DNA of 64,000 bases from Sedimentisphaera salicampi (GTDB lineage: Bacteria > Planctomycetota > Phycisphaerae > Sedimentisphaerales > Sedimentisphaeraceae): NCBI RefSeq assembly GCF_002117005.1, contig NZ_CP021023.1, forward strand, positions 2,590,995 to 2,654,994, read 5' to 3'. Made by a program: the position numbers and the translations under genes. This document shows, in pieces, positions 34,682-44,344 of the stretch; positions within the stretch are counted from its first letter, which is position 1, and every line of letters starts with the position of its first letter. The notes below the pieces were generated by a model that saw nothing but the letters and a program-made list of their open reading frames with translations, was not told the DNA's origin and did not search any database.

Positions 34682-37600
34682 ATGAACAGGTTTGCTTTTT
34701 TAACAGCGTTGGTAATTCCGGTTTTGGCAATGGGGTTTTCAGGAGGCAGCGGAACTCAGGCTGATCCATACCAGATTTCAACCTCCAATCACCTCGAAGC
34801 GGTGAATAACGAACTTGATGCTCATTACCTCATCGTTAATGATATTGACCTTTCCGGCAATTCGTATCTCAGCAGCCCAGTAGCCCCTTATGCGCAAAAC
34901 GGAGAGGATGGGCTCACAACCGATCTGCCCGCCTTTACCGGCTCATTAGACGGGCAGGGGCATTCGATAATCGGGCTCAACGTAAGCTATCCGGAAAACT
35001 CGGAGGATTCCCTTCGCCACTATAAGGGTCTTTTCGGAAGGCTTGGAGATGGGGCATCAGTGAAAAATCTTACGCTTCAATCGCCTCAAATCAGCGGGCT
35101 GGATTTCCTCGGCGCACTTGCCGGCGAATTCAGCGGCGCATCAATAGAAAACTGCACAGTTTCCGGCGGAACAGTTTCCGGCAGAATGGCCTATGGCGGA
35201 CTACTCGGCGTTGGATTCAGCAGTACAGTATCAAACTGCTCATCCTCTGCCGGCATTGAAACAGGTGATGCCGCCGGCGAGAATACTAATGCCGTGGGCG
35301 GACTTGCCGGAAGAGCCAGCGAATGCACATTCGCAAACTGCACCGCAGATTGCACATTCACAATGACAGAAGTTTCAGAGAGATTGGGCGGGTTTATCGG
35401 CAAGGATTACCTCTGCACAATTTCCTCCTGCTCATCCCAGCCAGATATAACAATCAATGCACCCGAATCGGCTGGATCAAATTTGTATAACGGCGGTTTC
35501 AGCGGTCTGTCTTTCGGCACCCAAATCGAAAACTGCTCTGCTGAAAATGGCACAATAAATATTTCAGGAAACTCAAGCAATTCTGTAGGCGGTTTTTCAG
35601 GTAAAATAGACGCCGGCTGCGAATTGAGTGATTGTCAGGTTACTGCGAACTTGGCTTTTGAAGGAGAAATCTCTAATCTTGGCGGCTTTGCTGGTGTTAT
35701 TGAAGAGAGCACTCTAACAAGCTGCCTATCTTCACAGGGGCAAATCAACTCAGCTGCGAACTGCTCTTACGTAGGTGGATTTGCCGGCAAAACTCTTGCA
35801 GGAACTTCCGCTGAATACTGCAGCAGCCAGATAGCTATAAATATTTCGGGCAAAAATAACATCGTAGCAGGGTTTGCTGGTGTAAACGAAACATCACTAT
35901 TCAATTGCTCTGCAGAATGCAGCATAAATTGTGAGGGGGCTAACGTATTAATTGCAGGGTTCTGCGCAAAAAACAAAAACAAAATTGCAAGATGTAAGAG
36001 CAGTTCAATAATCACAGCAGACTCCTATTTGGAAATAGTAGCGGGGTTTGTTGCTGAAAATGAACAAACTGTTGCAAACTGTTATTGTGATGGAACTATT
36101 CAAACGCAACAAGGTGAGAGTTGCGAAGGATTATATTTATTTATCGGCAACAGCGCTTCGGATGGTCAAATCAGATTTTGCCATGCAAATATGACCATCA
36201 ACCATTCCGGCGAAATACTTTCTTATCCTGACTGTATCGACAGTTCCGGCTGTTTTAAGACATTAAATGGCTATTTCTGGAATCTTGACAAATTGCCTGA
36301 AACGGAACTCAAAAATGTTAATCTTATTGGGGGATTGCCTTCTGCTAATATGGCGAACCGGTCAACCTTCCTTGCAGCAGGCTGGGATTTTATGGAGGAT
36401 GATTTCAACGGCACAAATGATTTTTGGTATATGCCTGCCGGCGCTGATGCGCCAAAGCTTTTCTGGGAAAATACGAATGATCTTTTCAGTGTTAGCTTCT
36501 CAGCAGGTGATAGCGGCGAAATTACTTCCGGCTCTGCCCAGCAGGAAGTTCTGGGCGGCGCAAGCGCTGCTTCGCCTATTGTAACCCCGCAGGAGGGGCT
36601 TTGGTGGACAGGCTGGGACGGCGATTTCAGCTCAATAAATTCAGATACGTTCTTCACAGCAACCTATCAGCCCATAGAAAACAAAGGCAGCGGAACTTCC
36701 GAAGATCCGTTCAAGGTAGCAACGCCGGAAGATTTGTTTGCGGTTAATGAGGCCCCTTCTGCCCATTACATAATGGTTAACGACATAAACCTTGCGGGCT
36801 TGAGTTTAAGCAATGCAGTAATAGATCAAACATTCTCCGGCTCATTCGATGGAGGTGGCTTCGAGATCTTCAATGCATTAGTTGAGGCAGATCTCTCATC
36901 CCCAAACGTTGGTATATTCAGGGAAACTGCGGAGGGAAGCGTAATAAAAAATCTTACCTTCAGAAACTGCAAGATTAAGGCAGACCGTCCCTCAGATAAT
37001 ACCGGCGATTTCAAAACCGCCCCGATTGCCTTAAGCAAAAGTGATGTGATAAACTGCCATTCGATTGATGTTACCTCGATTGGTGTGAACGAGGTATCGT
37101 GTCTCATTGGCCTGCAGGAGGGCGGACAAATCCAAAACTGCTCCGTCTCAGGGAGTGCTAATGGATTTATTCTTGTTGGGGCTGTTGCTGGTTCAGCGGA
37201 AAACTGCACGATTACAGGCTGCACAGCAAATGCATCAGTAACTGGAACGCAGAAAATAGGCGGGCTCATCGGTAAAATTAATGAATGCCATGTAACAGAG
37301 TGTTTTTCAGAATCCGTTGTCGAGCTAACTTCTATTCATAAAGATCAATACGTTTATGGAAAACAAATATCTTTGACCAGAGATGCTGGCGGTATGATCG
37401 GGCATGCTAAGTTCAGTTCGACTGAATACTCTGAATCAGAAGCAAAAATTTACTGCAAAGAAGGTTTTAGCTTAGGAGGATTAGTTGGCAGAACAGAGAA
37501 TTCTGAATTCTTTCGCTGCGGCTCGTTGCCTTTGATTTGCAATTACGGGAGTAGTTCCGGAGGTTTTTCAGGTTATGCCGGTGGTACAGGGAGTAGTGTT

Positions 37601-39715
37601 TATGGCCCTTTCTCCTTATTCGATCAATGTTTTTCAGCGGGCAGCATCAATATTAGAGATGGCTATGCGGCAGGCGGTTTCTGTGCTTATTTATTTAGCG
37701 ATGTTGTCAAATTTCAAAACTGTTATTCTCACACAGATATAACAGTACCTGAAATTCAATCCCATCTTTATAATGATATTGGGGGTTTCGTAGGAAGTGA
37801 ACCGGAAGGAATAATTATCAACTGCTACAGCTCTGGATACCTTGATTATAAGTACGAGGTAAATAAAAATTATGGATTTATCCATCACAACAGTTCTTAT
37901 GTTTATAGCTGTTTCTGGAATTATGAAAATACTGCTCCGGAGTCGGGTTTTGATGCCTCCAGCGAAGACGCTGCTGAAGGTAAAAGTGATTCTGAGATGC
38001 GATCTTTAGATACTTTCCTTGATGCCGGCTGGGATTTTGCAGGCTCCCACAGAAACGGTTCAGAAGATATATGGCATTATGTGCCCGGGGAGCTGCCCAA
38101 ACTTTCTTACCAGCAGGAGGATGAATTCACTGTTACCTTCTCAGCAGGTCTGCATGGCCAGATAGTCTCAGACGATTCTGTGCAGCAGGTAAAGAATGGG
38201 CTGTCAGCAAGCTCGCCTCTGATTGAGCCGGATTCAGGATGGTGGTGGACAGGCTGGGATTCAGATTTCAGTGTAATAAGCGGTGAGCTCACCGTTACCG
38301 CGCAGTACCGCCCGGCATCTGAGAAAGGCGAAGGCACGGAATCCAGCCCTCTGCTTATTGCCTCAATTGGAGATTTGTCTGAAATTAAAGACTTCCCTCA
38401 AGGCTTTTTCAGGCTTATCAAAGATATAAACTGCAAGGGCTTTAACTATTCTGCGAGTATGCCTGAGTCCTTTTCAGGTGAGTTCGATGGAGACGGGTTT
38501 AAATTATTCAACCTCAAATCAAACGGCGAGAGCTGCGAAGGAGGTCTGTTCAGCGAGATCGCTGCAGATGGGGCAGTGCGAAATCTTATCATTGATAACG
38601 CCAGAATCTCTAAAACTCAACCAAACCTTGGATCGCTGGCAGATGTGAATGAAGGCGTAATTCAGTGCTGCAAAATTTATAATTCTCTGATTGTCGGTTG
38701 GGATTATACCGGCGGATTCGCAGGCCTCAACAGCGGAATTATCTATGACTGCAAGCTCCAATACAGCAGAGTAGAATCAACCGAAGGCGCATGGTACACA
38801 GGCGGTCTGGCAGGCGGAAATTCGGGCACAATTGAAGAATCCAAATGCACCTCAAGCTGCAGCATAACAGGTTCAGACGGTTCATGGATGCTCGGTGGGG
38901 CTGTGGGAGTAAACTCAGGCGGATATATCACTATGACATGCAGCAAGGCCGAAGCAGTGGGCGGGTATGCCTCAACATACACCGCAGGATTTGCCGGAGG
39001 CAACGAATCAGGAGGCATTATTGAGAAATCTTGGTGCGAAGCAGACGTTTACGGCAAAGACTTTTCCGGCCAGATTGCCGGCTTCTGCGGAGCTAACGAC
39101 AGAAATTCAGCTATATCAAATTGCTATTATCAGGGAGGCCTCGGGGCTGGAAACGAATATTTCAATGACAAGTTTGCCGGTTTCTGTTTTAGAAACAGCG
39201 GACTCATCGAATACTCATACACCGACAGCTGGACGAATTTCCCAGAACATTGGGAAAATGATATTGAAATACAATTCGCCGATTTCTCTTACCCCGATGC
39301 AGTAAGCGAGATTTACGGCTCTGCGGTTTATTCAGATGGCAGGCATATTGCATGTCTTTACGACTATGACTATCAATGCCCGTCTAATTTCGATCCTCCC
39401 GAAGGGGTTGAATCTTCCAGCTTTACTGATTCAGATTTAAAAGAGGAAGGCTGGGATCTTATCAATGAATCTGATAACGGCACGGAAGATATATGGATCC
39501 CAATACCGGACAGCCCGCCTGCTATCGCAGGATTCAGAGCGTTGTGGGGCGGAGATATCAGCAGGAATGGAGCCGTGGGTTATGGAGACCTGAACCTCCT
39601 GCTCGATAGCTGGCTTACAGAAGGCACTGAATACTACGATGACATAAACGCTGACGGAATAGTGGATATGCTGGATTTTGCAATTTACACAAAAGATTTT
39701 AAAGAGGAACATTAA
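34682..39715 (+). CDS. Giant secreted GLUG-repeat protein with dockerin-like tail
   Basis: 1677 residues, signal peptide (FAFLTALVIPVLAMGFS). Three large beta-helix-like blocks are built of GLUG-type repeats of the form GGFAG...N C SS / GLVGR. Each block opens with a similar sentence (GSGTQADPYQIST..HYLIVNDIDLSG; GSGTSEDPFKVAT..HYIMVNDINLAG; GEGTESSPLLIAS..GFFRLIKDINCKG). Two InlB/Flg_new-like repeats separate them (about 603-659 and 1149-1206, FSAG...WWTGWD.DFS). The C-terminus has two calcium-loop repeats (GDISRNGAVGYGDL, DINADGIVDMLDF). A surface adhesin or polysaccharide-binding protein is likely (inference). Strong AAGGAG start. Confidence 0.85.
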   Translation: MNRFAFLTALVIPVLAMGFSGGSGTQADPYQISTSNHLEAVNNELDAHYLIVNDIDLSGNSYLSSPVAPYAQNGEDGLTTDLPAFTGSLDGQGHSIIGLNVSYPENSEDSLRHYKGLFGRLGDGASVKNLTLQSPQISGLDFLGALAGEFSGASIENCTVSGGTVSGRMAYGGLLGVGFSSTVSNCSSSAGIETGDAAGENTNAVGGLAGRASECTFANCTADCTFTMTEVSERLGGFIGKDYLCTISSCSSQPDITINAPESAGSNLYNGGFSGLSFGTQIENCSAENGTINISGNSSNSVGGFSGKIDAGCELSDCQVTANLAFEGEISNLGGFAGVIEESTLTSCLSSQGQINSAANCSYVGGFAGKTLAGTSAEYCSSQIAINISGKNNIVAGFAGVNETSLFNCSAECSINCEGANVLIAGFCAKNKNKIARCKSSSIITADSYLEIVAGFVAENEQTVANCYCDGTIQTQQGESCEGLYLFIGNSASDGQIRFCHANMTINHSGEILSYPDCIDSSGCFKTLNGYFWNLDKLPETELKNVNLIGGLPSANMANRSTFLAAGWDFMEDDFNGTNDFWYMPAGADAPKLFWENTNDLFSVSFSAGDSGEITSGSAQQEVLGGASAASPIVTPQEGLWWTGWDGDFSSINSDTFFTATYQPIENKGSGTSEDPFKVATPEDLFAVNEAPSAHYIMVNDINLAGLSLSNAVIDQTFSGSFDGGGFEIFNALVEADLSSPNVGIFRETAEGSVIKNLTFRNCKIKADRPSDNTGDFKTAPIALSKSDVINCHSIDVTSIGVNEVSCLIGLQEGGQIQNCSVSGSANGFILVGAVAGSAENCTITGCTANASVTGTQKIGGLIGKINECHVTECFSESVVELTSIHKDQYVYGKQISLTRDAGGMIGHAKFSSTEYSESEAKIYCKEGFSLGGLVGRTENSEFFRCGSLPLICNYGSSSGGFSGYAGGTGSSVYGPFSLFDQCFSAGSINIRDGYAAGGFCAYLFSDVVKFQNCYSHTDITVPEIQSHLYNDIGGFVGSEPEGIIINCYSSGYLDYKYEVNKNYGFIHHNSSYVYSCFWNYENTAPESGFDASSEDAAEGKSDSEMRSLDTFLDAGWDFAGSHRNGSEDIWHYVPGELPKLSYQQEDEFTVTFSAGLHGQIVSDDSVQQVKNGLSASSPLIEPDSGWWWTGWDSDFSVISGELTVTAQYRPASEKGEGTESSPLLIASIGDLSEIKDFPQGFFRLIKDINCKGFNYSASMPESFSGEFDGDGFKLFNLKSNGESCEGGLFSEIAADGAVRNLIIDNARISKTQPNLGSLADVNEGVIQCCKIYNSLIVGWDYTGGFAGLNSGIIYDCKLQYSRVESTEGAWYTGGLAGGNSGTIEESKCTSSCSITGSDGSWMLGGAVGVNSGGYITMTCSKAEAVGGYASTYTAGFAGGNESGGIIEKSWCEADVYGKDFSGQIAGFCGANDRNSAISNCYYQGGLGAGNEYFNDKFAGFCFRNSGLIEYSYTDSWTNFPEHWENDIEIQFADFSYPDAVSEIYGSAVYSDGRHIACLYDYDYQCPSNFDPPEGVESSSFTDSDLKEEGWDLINESDNGTEDIWIPIPDSPPAIAGFRALWGGDISRNGAVGYGDLNLLLDSWLTEGTEYYDDINADGIVDMLDFAIYTKDFKEEH

Positions 39716-39730
39716 AACAATAGTTAGCGG

Positions 39731-39759
39731 CGGGTTTGCCTCATGCAGACCCGTCTTTC
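39731..39759 (+). terminator. Probable terminator after the GLUG gene
   Basis: CGGGTTTGC pairs with GCAGACCCG around a 5-nt loop, followed by a short T-rich run. Confidence 0.55.
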
Positions 39760-39854
39760 ATCTGAATCTGACTGCTTTTCCTTGAGAAATTGAATTCGTT
39801 CAGTACAATTCAGGGCTTTACAAGCAAAATAAGCTAATTTAATTTGGTGATGAA

Positions 39855-41867
39855 ATGAAGATTTCTCTGGAATGGTTAAAGGATTATATAGACCTGAACA
39901 TAAGCCCCGAAGAGATTGGGGATATCCTCAGCGACCTTGGTTTTCCGCTTGAGGAGATGATCAGCTTCGGCGATGATACGGTTCTCGACATCGAGGTAAC
40001 GAGCAACCGCGGCGACTGCCTTAGCTATATGGGCGTTGCGAGGGAGCTTTCCGTTGCCACGGGAAGCCCTCTGAAGCTGCCTGAAGTGAGCCTTAAGGAG
40101 CTGGATTCTGAGGTTGGCCGTCATCTGGCGGTAAACATAAACGAGACCGAACTTTGCAAACGTTATACAGCAAGATATATCGAGGGTGTTGAGGTTGGTC
40201 CGAGCCCTGAATGGATGGTTCGCAGGCTCGAGGCCAGCGGGCTTCGCAGCGTGAATAACGTTGTTGATGCCACAAACTACGCTATGCTTGAGTGCGGACA
40301 GCCCCCGCATGCTTTTGATTATGATAAGCTCTCAGGCGACACGATAAACGTACGCAAGGCAATCTCAGGCGAGAAGCTCACTTCGATAGATCACAGCGTA
40401 TGCGAGCTCAAGCCCGATCAGCTTGTGATAGCTGATGAGGAGAATCCTGTAGCGATTGCAGGGGTGATGGGCGGATTTGAGACAGAAGTAAGCCAGACCA
40501 CAACGAAAATTCTCCTTGAAGAGGCGTTCTTCGATCCCGTCAGTGTGCGCACTACCGCAAGAAGGCTGGGGCTTGGTTCTGAAGCGAGCTTCCGGTTTGA
40601 GAGGAATATAGACATCCGCAGCATCGAGTGGGCATCTCGCCGGTGCGCTCAGCTTATCACTTCAGTTGCCGGCGGGGCGGCAGCAAAGGGCATTGCAGAC
40701 AGCTGTGCAGAGCTTGAAGATATCCCCGAAATTACGCTCAGGCCGGCAAGGCTCTCTCAGATTCTCGGCTTTGATGTGCCGGAGAAAAAGGTTTTCAGCA
40801 TTCTCGAGGACTTAGGCTTCAATCCTCAGGCAGACAAGAAAAGCGGTGAGTTGAAGTGTAAGTCTCCAACTTGGAGAAACGATATCACAAGAGAAATCGA
40901 TTTGATTGAAGAAATCGCACGGGTTTACGGATATAATAAGATTCCTGTGGAAGATAAAATTACAATCCGTGCAGCAAAGGCCGACCCGCGCCAAAAATGT
41001 ATGCAGCAGGTGGGCACATACCTCAACGCCTGCGGCTATTTCGAAACTCTCGGCATAACCTTCACAGATCCGCAGAACGCAAAACTGTTTACGGGCAGAT
41101 CTAAGAAGGAATATATGGCAGTGAAAGATGTTTCGCGGAAAAACTCTAATCTTTTAAGGCAAACTCTCGCAGGCAGTCTTGCTGAGGTTATGAAAAACAA
41201 CAAGAACTTCGGAAATGCCGGCTGCAAATTTTACGAGATAGCAGACACCTATGAACTCGACGGTTCTGAACTAAACGAAAAAACCAAACTCGCATTCATA
41301 GCTGAGGCAGAAATCAGAGAGCTGCGAGGCATTGTCGAAGGGCTTGTTCGCCGCTACAGCAAAACAGCATCGGTTCAGGTGCGTCCTGCTTCTGTATGCT
41401 GGGCTGAGCCGGGAGGCGAGGTGTTTATAAATTCCGAGAGCGTCGGCATCTGCGGAAGGCTTTCAAAAAGCGTATGCGATAAGATAGGCCTCAAAGATAC
41501 CAAGCCTGCGATGCTTGAAATAGATTTCGATAAGATTTATTCACTCATGGGCGAGCAGTTCAAAGTGGCAAGGCTTCAGAAGTTTCCGTCTGTGGAGCGG
41601 GATATCTCGCTTATAGTTTCTGAAGAGCTCAGATGGCTCGATATCGAAAGGGTAATCGAAGAAAACGCCCCGGAGCAGCTTGAGCAGTATGATTATGTAG
41701 ATACATATCGAGGCAAACCAATACCTTCAGGCAGGAAAAGCCTTACAATGCAGTTAGTTTTCAGGGATGACGACGGCACACTCACCCACGAACAGGTGGA
41801 TGAGTTTGAAAAGCCTCTCATAAAGGCTTTAACTAACAATTTCAATGCAGAGCTGAGAACAAGCTGA
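39855..41867 (+). CDS. pheT: Phenylalanine--tRNA ligase beta subunit, short form lacking the N-terminal tRNA-binding domain
   Basis: 670 residues against about 800 in E. coli. The start KISLEWLKDYIDL is normal. The usual OB-fold (EMAP-II-like) insertion of about 110 residues after residue 40 is missing: the chain runs from LGFPLEEMISFGDDTVLDIEVTSNRGDCLS directly into the B3 region. The B3/B4, B5 and catalytic-like domains (RLGLGSEASFRFERNID, SPTWRNDITREIDLIEEIARVYGY) and the ferredoxin-like anticodon-binding domain (FPSVERDISLIV, GRKSLTMQLVFRDD) are all present. pheS is not adjacent. Confidence 0.93.
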   Translation: MKISLEWLKDYIDLNISPEEIGDILSDLGFPLEEMISFGDDTVLDIEVTSNRGDCLSYMGVARELSVATGSPLKLPEVSLKELDSEVGRHLAVNINETELCKRYTARYIEGVEVGPSPEWMVRRLEASGLRSVNNVVDATNYAMLECGQPPHAFDYDKLSGDTINVRKAISGEKLTSIDHSVCELKPDQLVIADEENPVAIAGVMGGFETEVSQTTTKILLEEAFFDPVSVRTTARRLGLGSEASFRFERNIDIRSIEWASRRCAQLITSVAGGAAAKGIADSCAELEDIPEITLRPARLSQILGFDVPEKKVFSILEDLGFNPQADKKSGELKCKSPTWRNDITREIDLIEEIARVYGYNKIPVEDKITIRAAKADPRQKCMQQVGTYLNACGYFETLGITFTDPQNAKLFTGRSKKEYMAVKDVSRKNSNLLRQTLAGSLAEVMKNNKNFGNAGCKFYEIADTYELDGSELNEKTKLAFIAEAEIRELRGIVEGLVRRYSKTASVQVRPASVCWAEPGGEVFINSESVGICGRLSKSVCDKIGLKDTKPAMLEIDFDKIYSLMGEQFKVARLQKFPSVERDISLIVSEELRWLDIERVIEENAPEQLEQYDYVDTYRGKPIPSGRKSLTMQLVFRDDDGTLTHEQVDEFEKPLIKALTNNFNAELRTS

Positions 41868-41873
41868 TTTTGC

Positions 41874-41902
41874 TTGAATTGGCCTTTCGGCAATGATATA
41901 AT
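41874..41902 (+). promoter_or_regulatory. Promoter of the 6S RNA candidate
   Basis: TTGAAT at 41874-41879, 17-bp spacer, perfect TATAAT at 41897-41902. Transcription would begin near 41909-41910. Confidence 0.6.
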
Positions 41903-41909
41903 CTGTTTT

Positions 41910-42143
41910 AGAATTGAGCTTCTGCGGTGTTCGTTACGGTCAGCTTAATTGGAGAACCGATGAAGTTTATATAGGGAAGCTCGTTAGCCCTGCGGGGAGG
42001 AAATGCCTGAAAAACCAGGACTTTCAAACTGCTTGGCCGGCTGCCCACGTTGATTGCAAGGGTTCTTGCAATCGCTTTCCGAACGGCACCCGCGGAGGTT
42101 AGATATCAGCAGGGCTCGCTTCTGGCGGGCTCTGTTTTTTTTT
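41910..42143 (+). ncRNA. ssrS: 6S RNA (SsrS) candidate, with its terminator
   Basis: Mature RNA would be about 41910-42105. A long closing stem pairs CTTCTGCGG (41919-41927) and GTTCG (41929-41933) with CGAAC (42080-42084) and CCGCGGAGG (42090-42098). On the 3' side of the central bubble there is a perfect 9-bp hairpin GATTGCAAG-GGTT-CTTGCAATC at 42052-42073, in the same place as the small hairpin of E. coli 6S RNA. The 5' text GTGTTCG..CGGTCAG..ACCGATGA and 3' text GGCACCCGCGGAGG read like the E. coli ends. 6S RNA binds housekeeping RNA polymerase as an open-promoter mimic. A terminator (42110-42143) follows. Confidence 0.7.
42110..42143 (+). terminator. Terminator of the 6S RNA candidate
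   Basis: 10-bp stem CAGGGCTCGC / GCGGGCTCTG with a 5-nt loop and nine T residues. Confidence 0.9.
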
Positions 42144-42270
42144 CGCAGAGCGGTTTTAAGCATAAAGCTCAGAAAAGGAATCTCCTTTTAGACGCACTAA
42201 AGGGGGCAGTCTCTACTGCCGAGCCGGCAGTGGACTTGCACCACCAAGTTGTTGAACATTCAGGGCAAAC
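42144..42270. other. Structured non-coding stretch, possible intron scar
   Basis: No gene. On the minus strand it contains AACTTGGTGGTGCAAGTCCA followed by GC-rich stem halves (TGCCGGC, GGCAG..CTGCC), which recalls domain I of bacterial group II introns. No intron reverse transcriptase is present. Weak evidence. Confidence 0.2.
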
Positions 42271-42300
42271 AAAAAAAGCCGGAAAAACTTTTTCCGGCTT
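42271..42300 (-). terminator. Terminator of the trpB operon
   Basis: AAGCCGGAAAAA pairs with TTTTTCCGGCTT around a tiny loop; T-rich on the minus strand, 30 bp after the trpB stop. Confidence 0.85.
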
Positions 42301-42329
42301 ATAAAATCTTGTTCTGCAATAACGTGATA

Positions 42330-43529
42330 TTAGAGATTAAGCTTTTCAGCTACAAAATCCACGTCCTTATCCCCTCTTCCGGAGAGATTAACGAGGATAT
42401 TCTTGCCTTTGCCTATCCTTGCGGCTTCCTGCATCGCAAAATGCAAGGCATGAGCACTTTCCAAAGCAGGTATTATCCCCTCGAGGTGAGAGAGCTGCAT
42501 AAATGCCTCAAGACACTGCTCATCGTCAGCAGTTTCATAGCGAACCCTTCCGATGTCCTTCAGATAGCAGTGCTGCGGGCCAACGCCCGGATAATCCAGG
42601 CCTGAGGCGATCGAATAAACCGGAAGGGGATTGCCTTTGTCGTCCTGTAGATTATAGCATTTGAAGCCGTGTATCGTTCCCTTTTTCCCTGCTGTTATAG
42701 TAGCGGCGTGTTCATTTGTGTTCAGTCCGTGGCCGGCCGGCTCAACGCCCACAAGCTCTACATCCTCATCATTCAGAAAGGCCGTAAAAATGCCGATAGC
42801 ATTAGACCCCCCGCCTACGCAGGCGGTAACAACGTCAGGGAGTCTGCCTGTTTTTTCCTGAATCTGCTGCCTTGCTTCCCTGCCCACGACGCTCTGGAAA
42901 TCCCGAACCATTTTCGGGAAAGGATGAGGCCCCACAACCGAGCCGATTGCATACATAAAGTTGTCTGGGTCTCTTAGATACTCCTCAAATGCGCTGTCAA
43001 CGGCATCCTTCAGCGTTTTCGTTCCCCTCGAGACCGGCACAATCCTGCATCCGAGAATCTTCATCTTGGTAACATTTGGATGCTCTTTAACAATATCCAC
43101 CTCTCCCATATGGATCTCGCAGTCAATTCCAACCAGCGCGCACGCTGTAGCCAGAGCCACTCCGTGTTGCCCAGCGCCCGTTTCCGCAAGCACTTTTGTC
43201 TTGCCCATATATTTTGCAAGAAGCGCCTCGCCGAGGCAGTGGTTTATCTTGTGTGCTCCGGTATGGTTGAGGTCTTCGCGTTTTAAGTAGATATTTGCCC
43301 CGCCGGCCTTTTCTGTGATCTTTTTGGCAAAATAGATCGGGCTCGGCCTGCCTACGTAATCAGTGTAGAGGTTGGCAAGGTCTGCCTGAAAATCCTCGGT
43401 GCTTGTTACTCTCTCGTAAGCCGCAGAGATGTCATCCATAACCGCCTTCAGCTCAGGCGGTATCTGCTGGCCTCCATATTCCCCGAAATAGCCTTCCTTA
43501 TCGGGCATTGCGCTGAATTCTAATGCCAT
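42330..43529 (-). CDS. trpB: Tryptophan synthase beta chain
   Basis: 399 residues. PLP enzyme that condenses indole with serine. The start [14 protein letters not shown], the PLP lysine Lys94 in [10 protein letters not shown], the phosphate-binding loop [10 protein letters not shown] and the C-terminal GRGDKD are all typical of TrpB1. No trpA or other trp gene adjoins it; it is the last gene of an operon with rsbV, rsbW, a peptidase and a DJ-1-like gene. Ribosome site AGAGGT precedes the ATG. Confidence 0.95.
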   Translation of the reverse strand: MALEFSAMPDKEGYFGEYGGQQIPPELKAVMDDISAAYERVTSTEDFQADLANLYTDYVGRPSPIYFAKKITEKAGGANIYLKREDLNHTGAHKINHCLGEALLAKYMGKTKVLAETGAGQHGVALATACALVGIDCEIHMGEVDIVKEHPNVTKMKILGCRIVPVSRGTKTLKDAVDSAFEEYLRDPDNFMYAIGSVVGPHPFPKMVRDFQSVVGREARQQIQEKTGRLPDVVTACVGGGSNAIGIFTAFLNDEDVELVGVEPAGHGLNTNEHAATITAGKKGTIHGFKCYNLQDDKGNPLPVYSIASGLDYPGVGPQHCYLKDIGRVRYETADDEQCLEAFMQLSHLEGIIPALESAHALHFAMQEAARIGKGKNILVNLSGRGDKDVDFVAEKLNL

Positions 43530-43561
43530 TTTTAGTACCTCTGAATTTTGTTTATTAAAAC

Positions 43562-43960
43562 TTAACTAAAATATTTTGTCATCGTAATGCTGTTGCCTTT
43601 ATCGTTATACTGCACGTCATCCATAACGTATTTGATTATATAAACACCTCTGCCCGTTGTTTTATTCAGATTTTCATCTGCAGTAGGGTCTATAAGCTTT
43701 TCTCTTTCAAAACCCTCCCCCTGATCGGTTACTGTTACAGAAAAGGCCTGGTCTGTCCAGGAAAAGTTTACAGTAACCTTCTTGGCCGGGTCACGCTTGT
43801 TACCGTGCACAATCGCATTGTTAAGAGCCTCAGCAACCGCGAGCCTCAGCCACCAGACAGTGTCGGATGAAATCTCGCTGCCTGCTGGAGCAAAAATCTT
43901 ATCGCAAAGCTGCTGGGTTTGTGCAGGATAACTGACGCACAATGTTTCAGATTTCTCCAT
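43562..43960 (-). CDS. rsbW: RsbW-like serine kinase / anti-sigma ATPase
   Basis: 132 residues, one GHKL-type ATPase domain (HATPase_c_2): N box [16 protein letters not shown]1 box VTDQGEGF and G2 box [12 protein letters not shown]. Proteins of this type phosphorylate the STAS antagonist and may sequester a sigma factor. Its ATG overlaps the stop of the STAS gene (TAATG), so the pair is translationally coupled. No dedicated sigma-B gene is adjacent, so the target is unknown. Confidence 0.88.
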   Translation of the reverse strand: MEKSETLCVSYPAQTQQLCDKIFAPAGSEISSDTVWWLRLAVAEALNNAIVHGNKRDPAKKVTVNFSWTDQAFSVTVTDQGEGFEREKLIDPTADENLNKTTGRGVYIIKYVMDDVQYNDKGNSITMTKYFS

Positions 43961-44328
43961 TACTCGTTAATTGAAAGCAGTATTGCCTTATGCGATTCGC
44001 TTACATCCTTGCGAATGGTGAACACCTGGTCGAGCTTGGTGATTTTGAAAATTTCCAGGATACGTTTATTAATTCCGCACAAGCTCAAGAAGCCGCCCTG
44101 CTTTTTGATTTCGCTGTTTATCCGAATCAAAACACCAAGCGCTGAACTGCTGAGATGTTCTACTCGGCTGAAATCTATAATCATCTTCGTAGGCCTGCAT
44201 TCTTCCACCAGCGGGTTAAGCGTTTCTTCCAATGACAAAATCTGAGCATCTTCAAGAAGCCTTGGGATGGTAATCTCTACTATTACCACCTTCCCTGCAT
44301 ATCTGACACTTACTACTGGGTTGTTCAT
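43960..44328 (-). CDS. rsbV: STAS-domain anti-sigma factor antagonist (RsbV/SpoIIAA-like)
   Basis: 122 residues, one STAS domain. The phospho-acceptor region is VEHLSSSALGVLIRIN, where the second or third Ser is the likely target of the kinase next to it. A frame opens at 44430, but ATG 44328 has CAGGAG in front and begins MNNPVVSVRYAGKVVIVEIT, the normal domain start. Starts 16 bp after the peptidase gene. Confidence 0.88.
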   Translation of the reverse strand: MNNPVVSVRYAGKVVIVEITIPRLLEDAQILSLEETLNPLVEECRPTKMIIDFSRVEHLSSSALGVLIRINSEIKKQGGFLSLCGINKRILEIFKITKLDQVFTIRKDVSESHKAILLSINE

Positions 44329-44344
44329 ATTTATCTCCTGATAT

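Noticed and set aside
13110-39715. Cellulosome, because two proteins have dockerin-like ends
   Set aside because: No cohesin or scaffoldin gene is in the window; in Phycisphaerae such ends occur widely without known cellulosomes.
42795-42825. Palindrome-like CCGCCTACGCAGGCGG inside trpB
   Set aside because: It encodes the conserved Gly-rich PLP loop (CVGGGSN), so it is explained by protein sequence.
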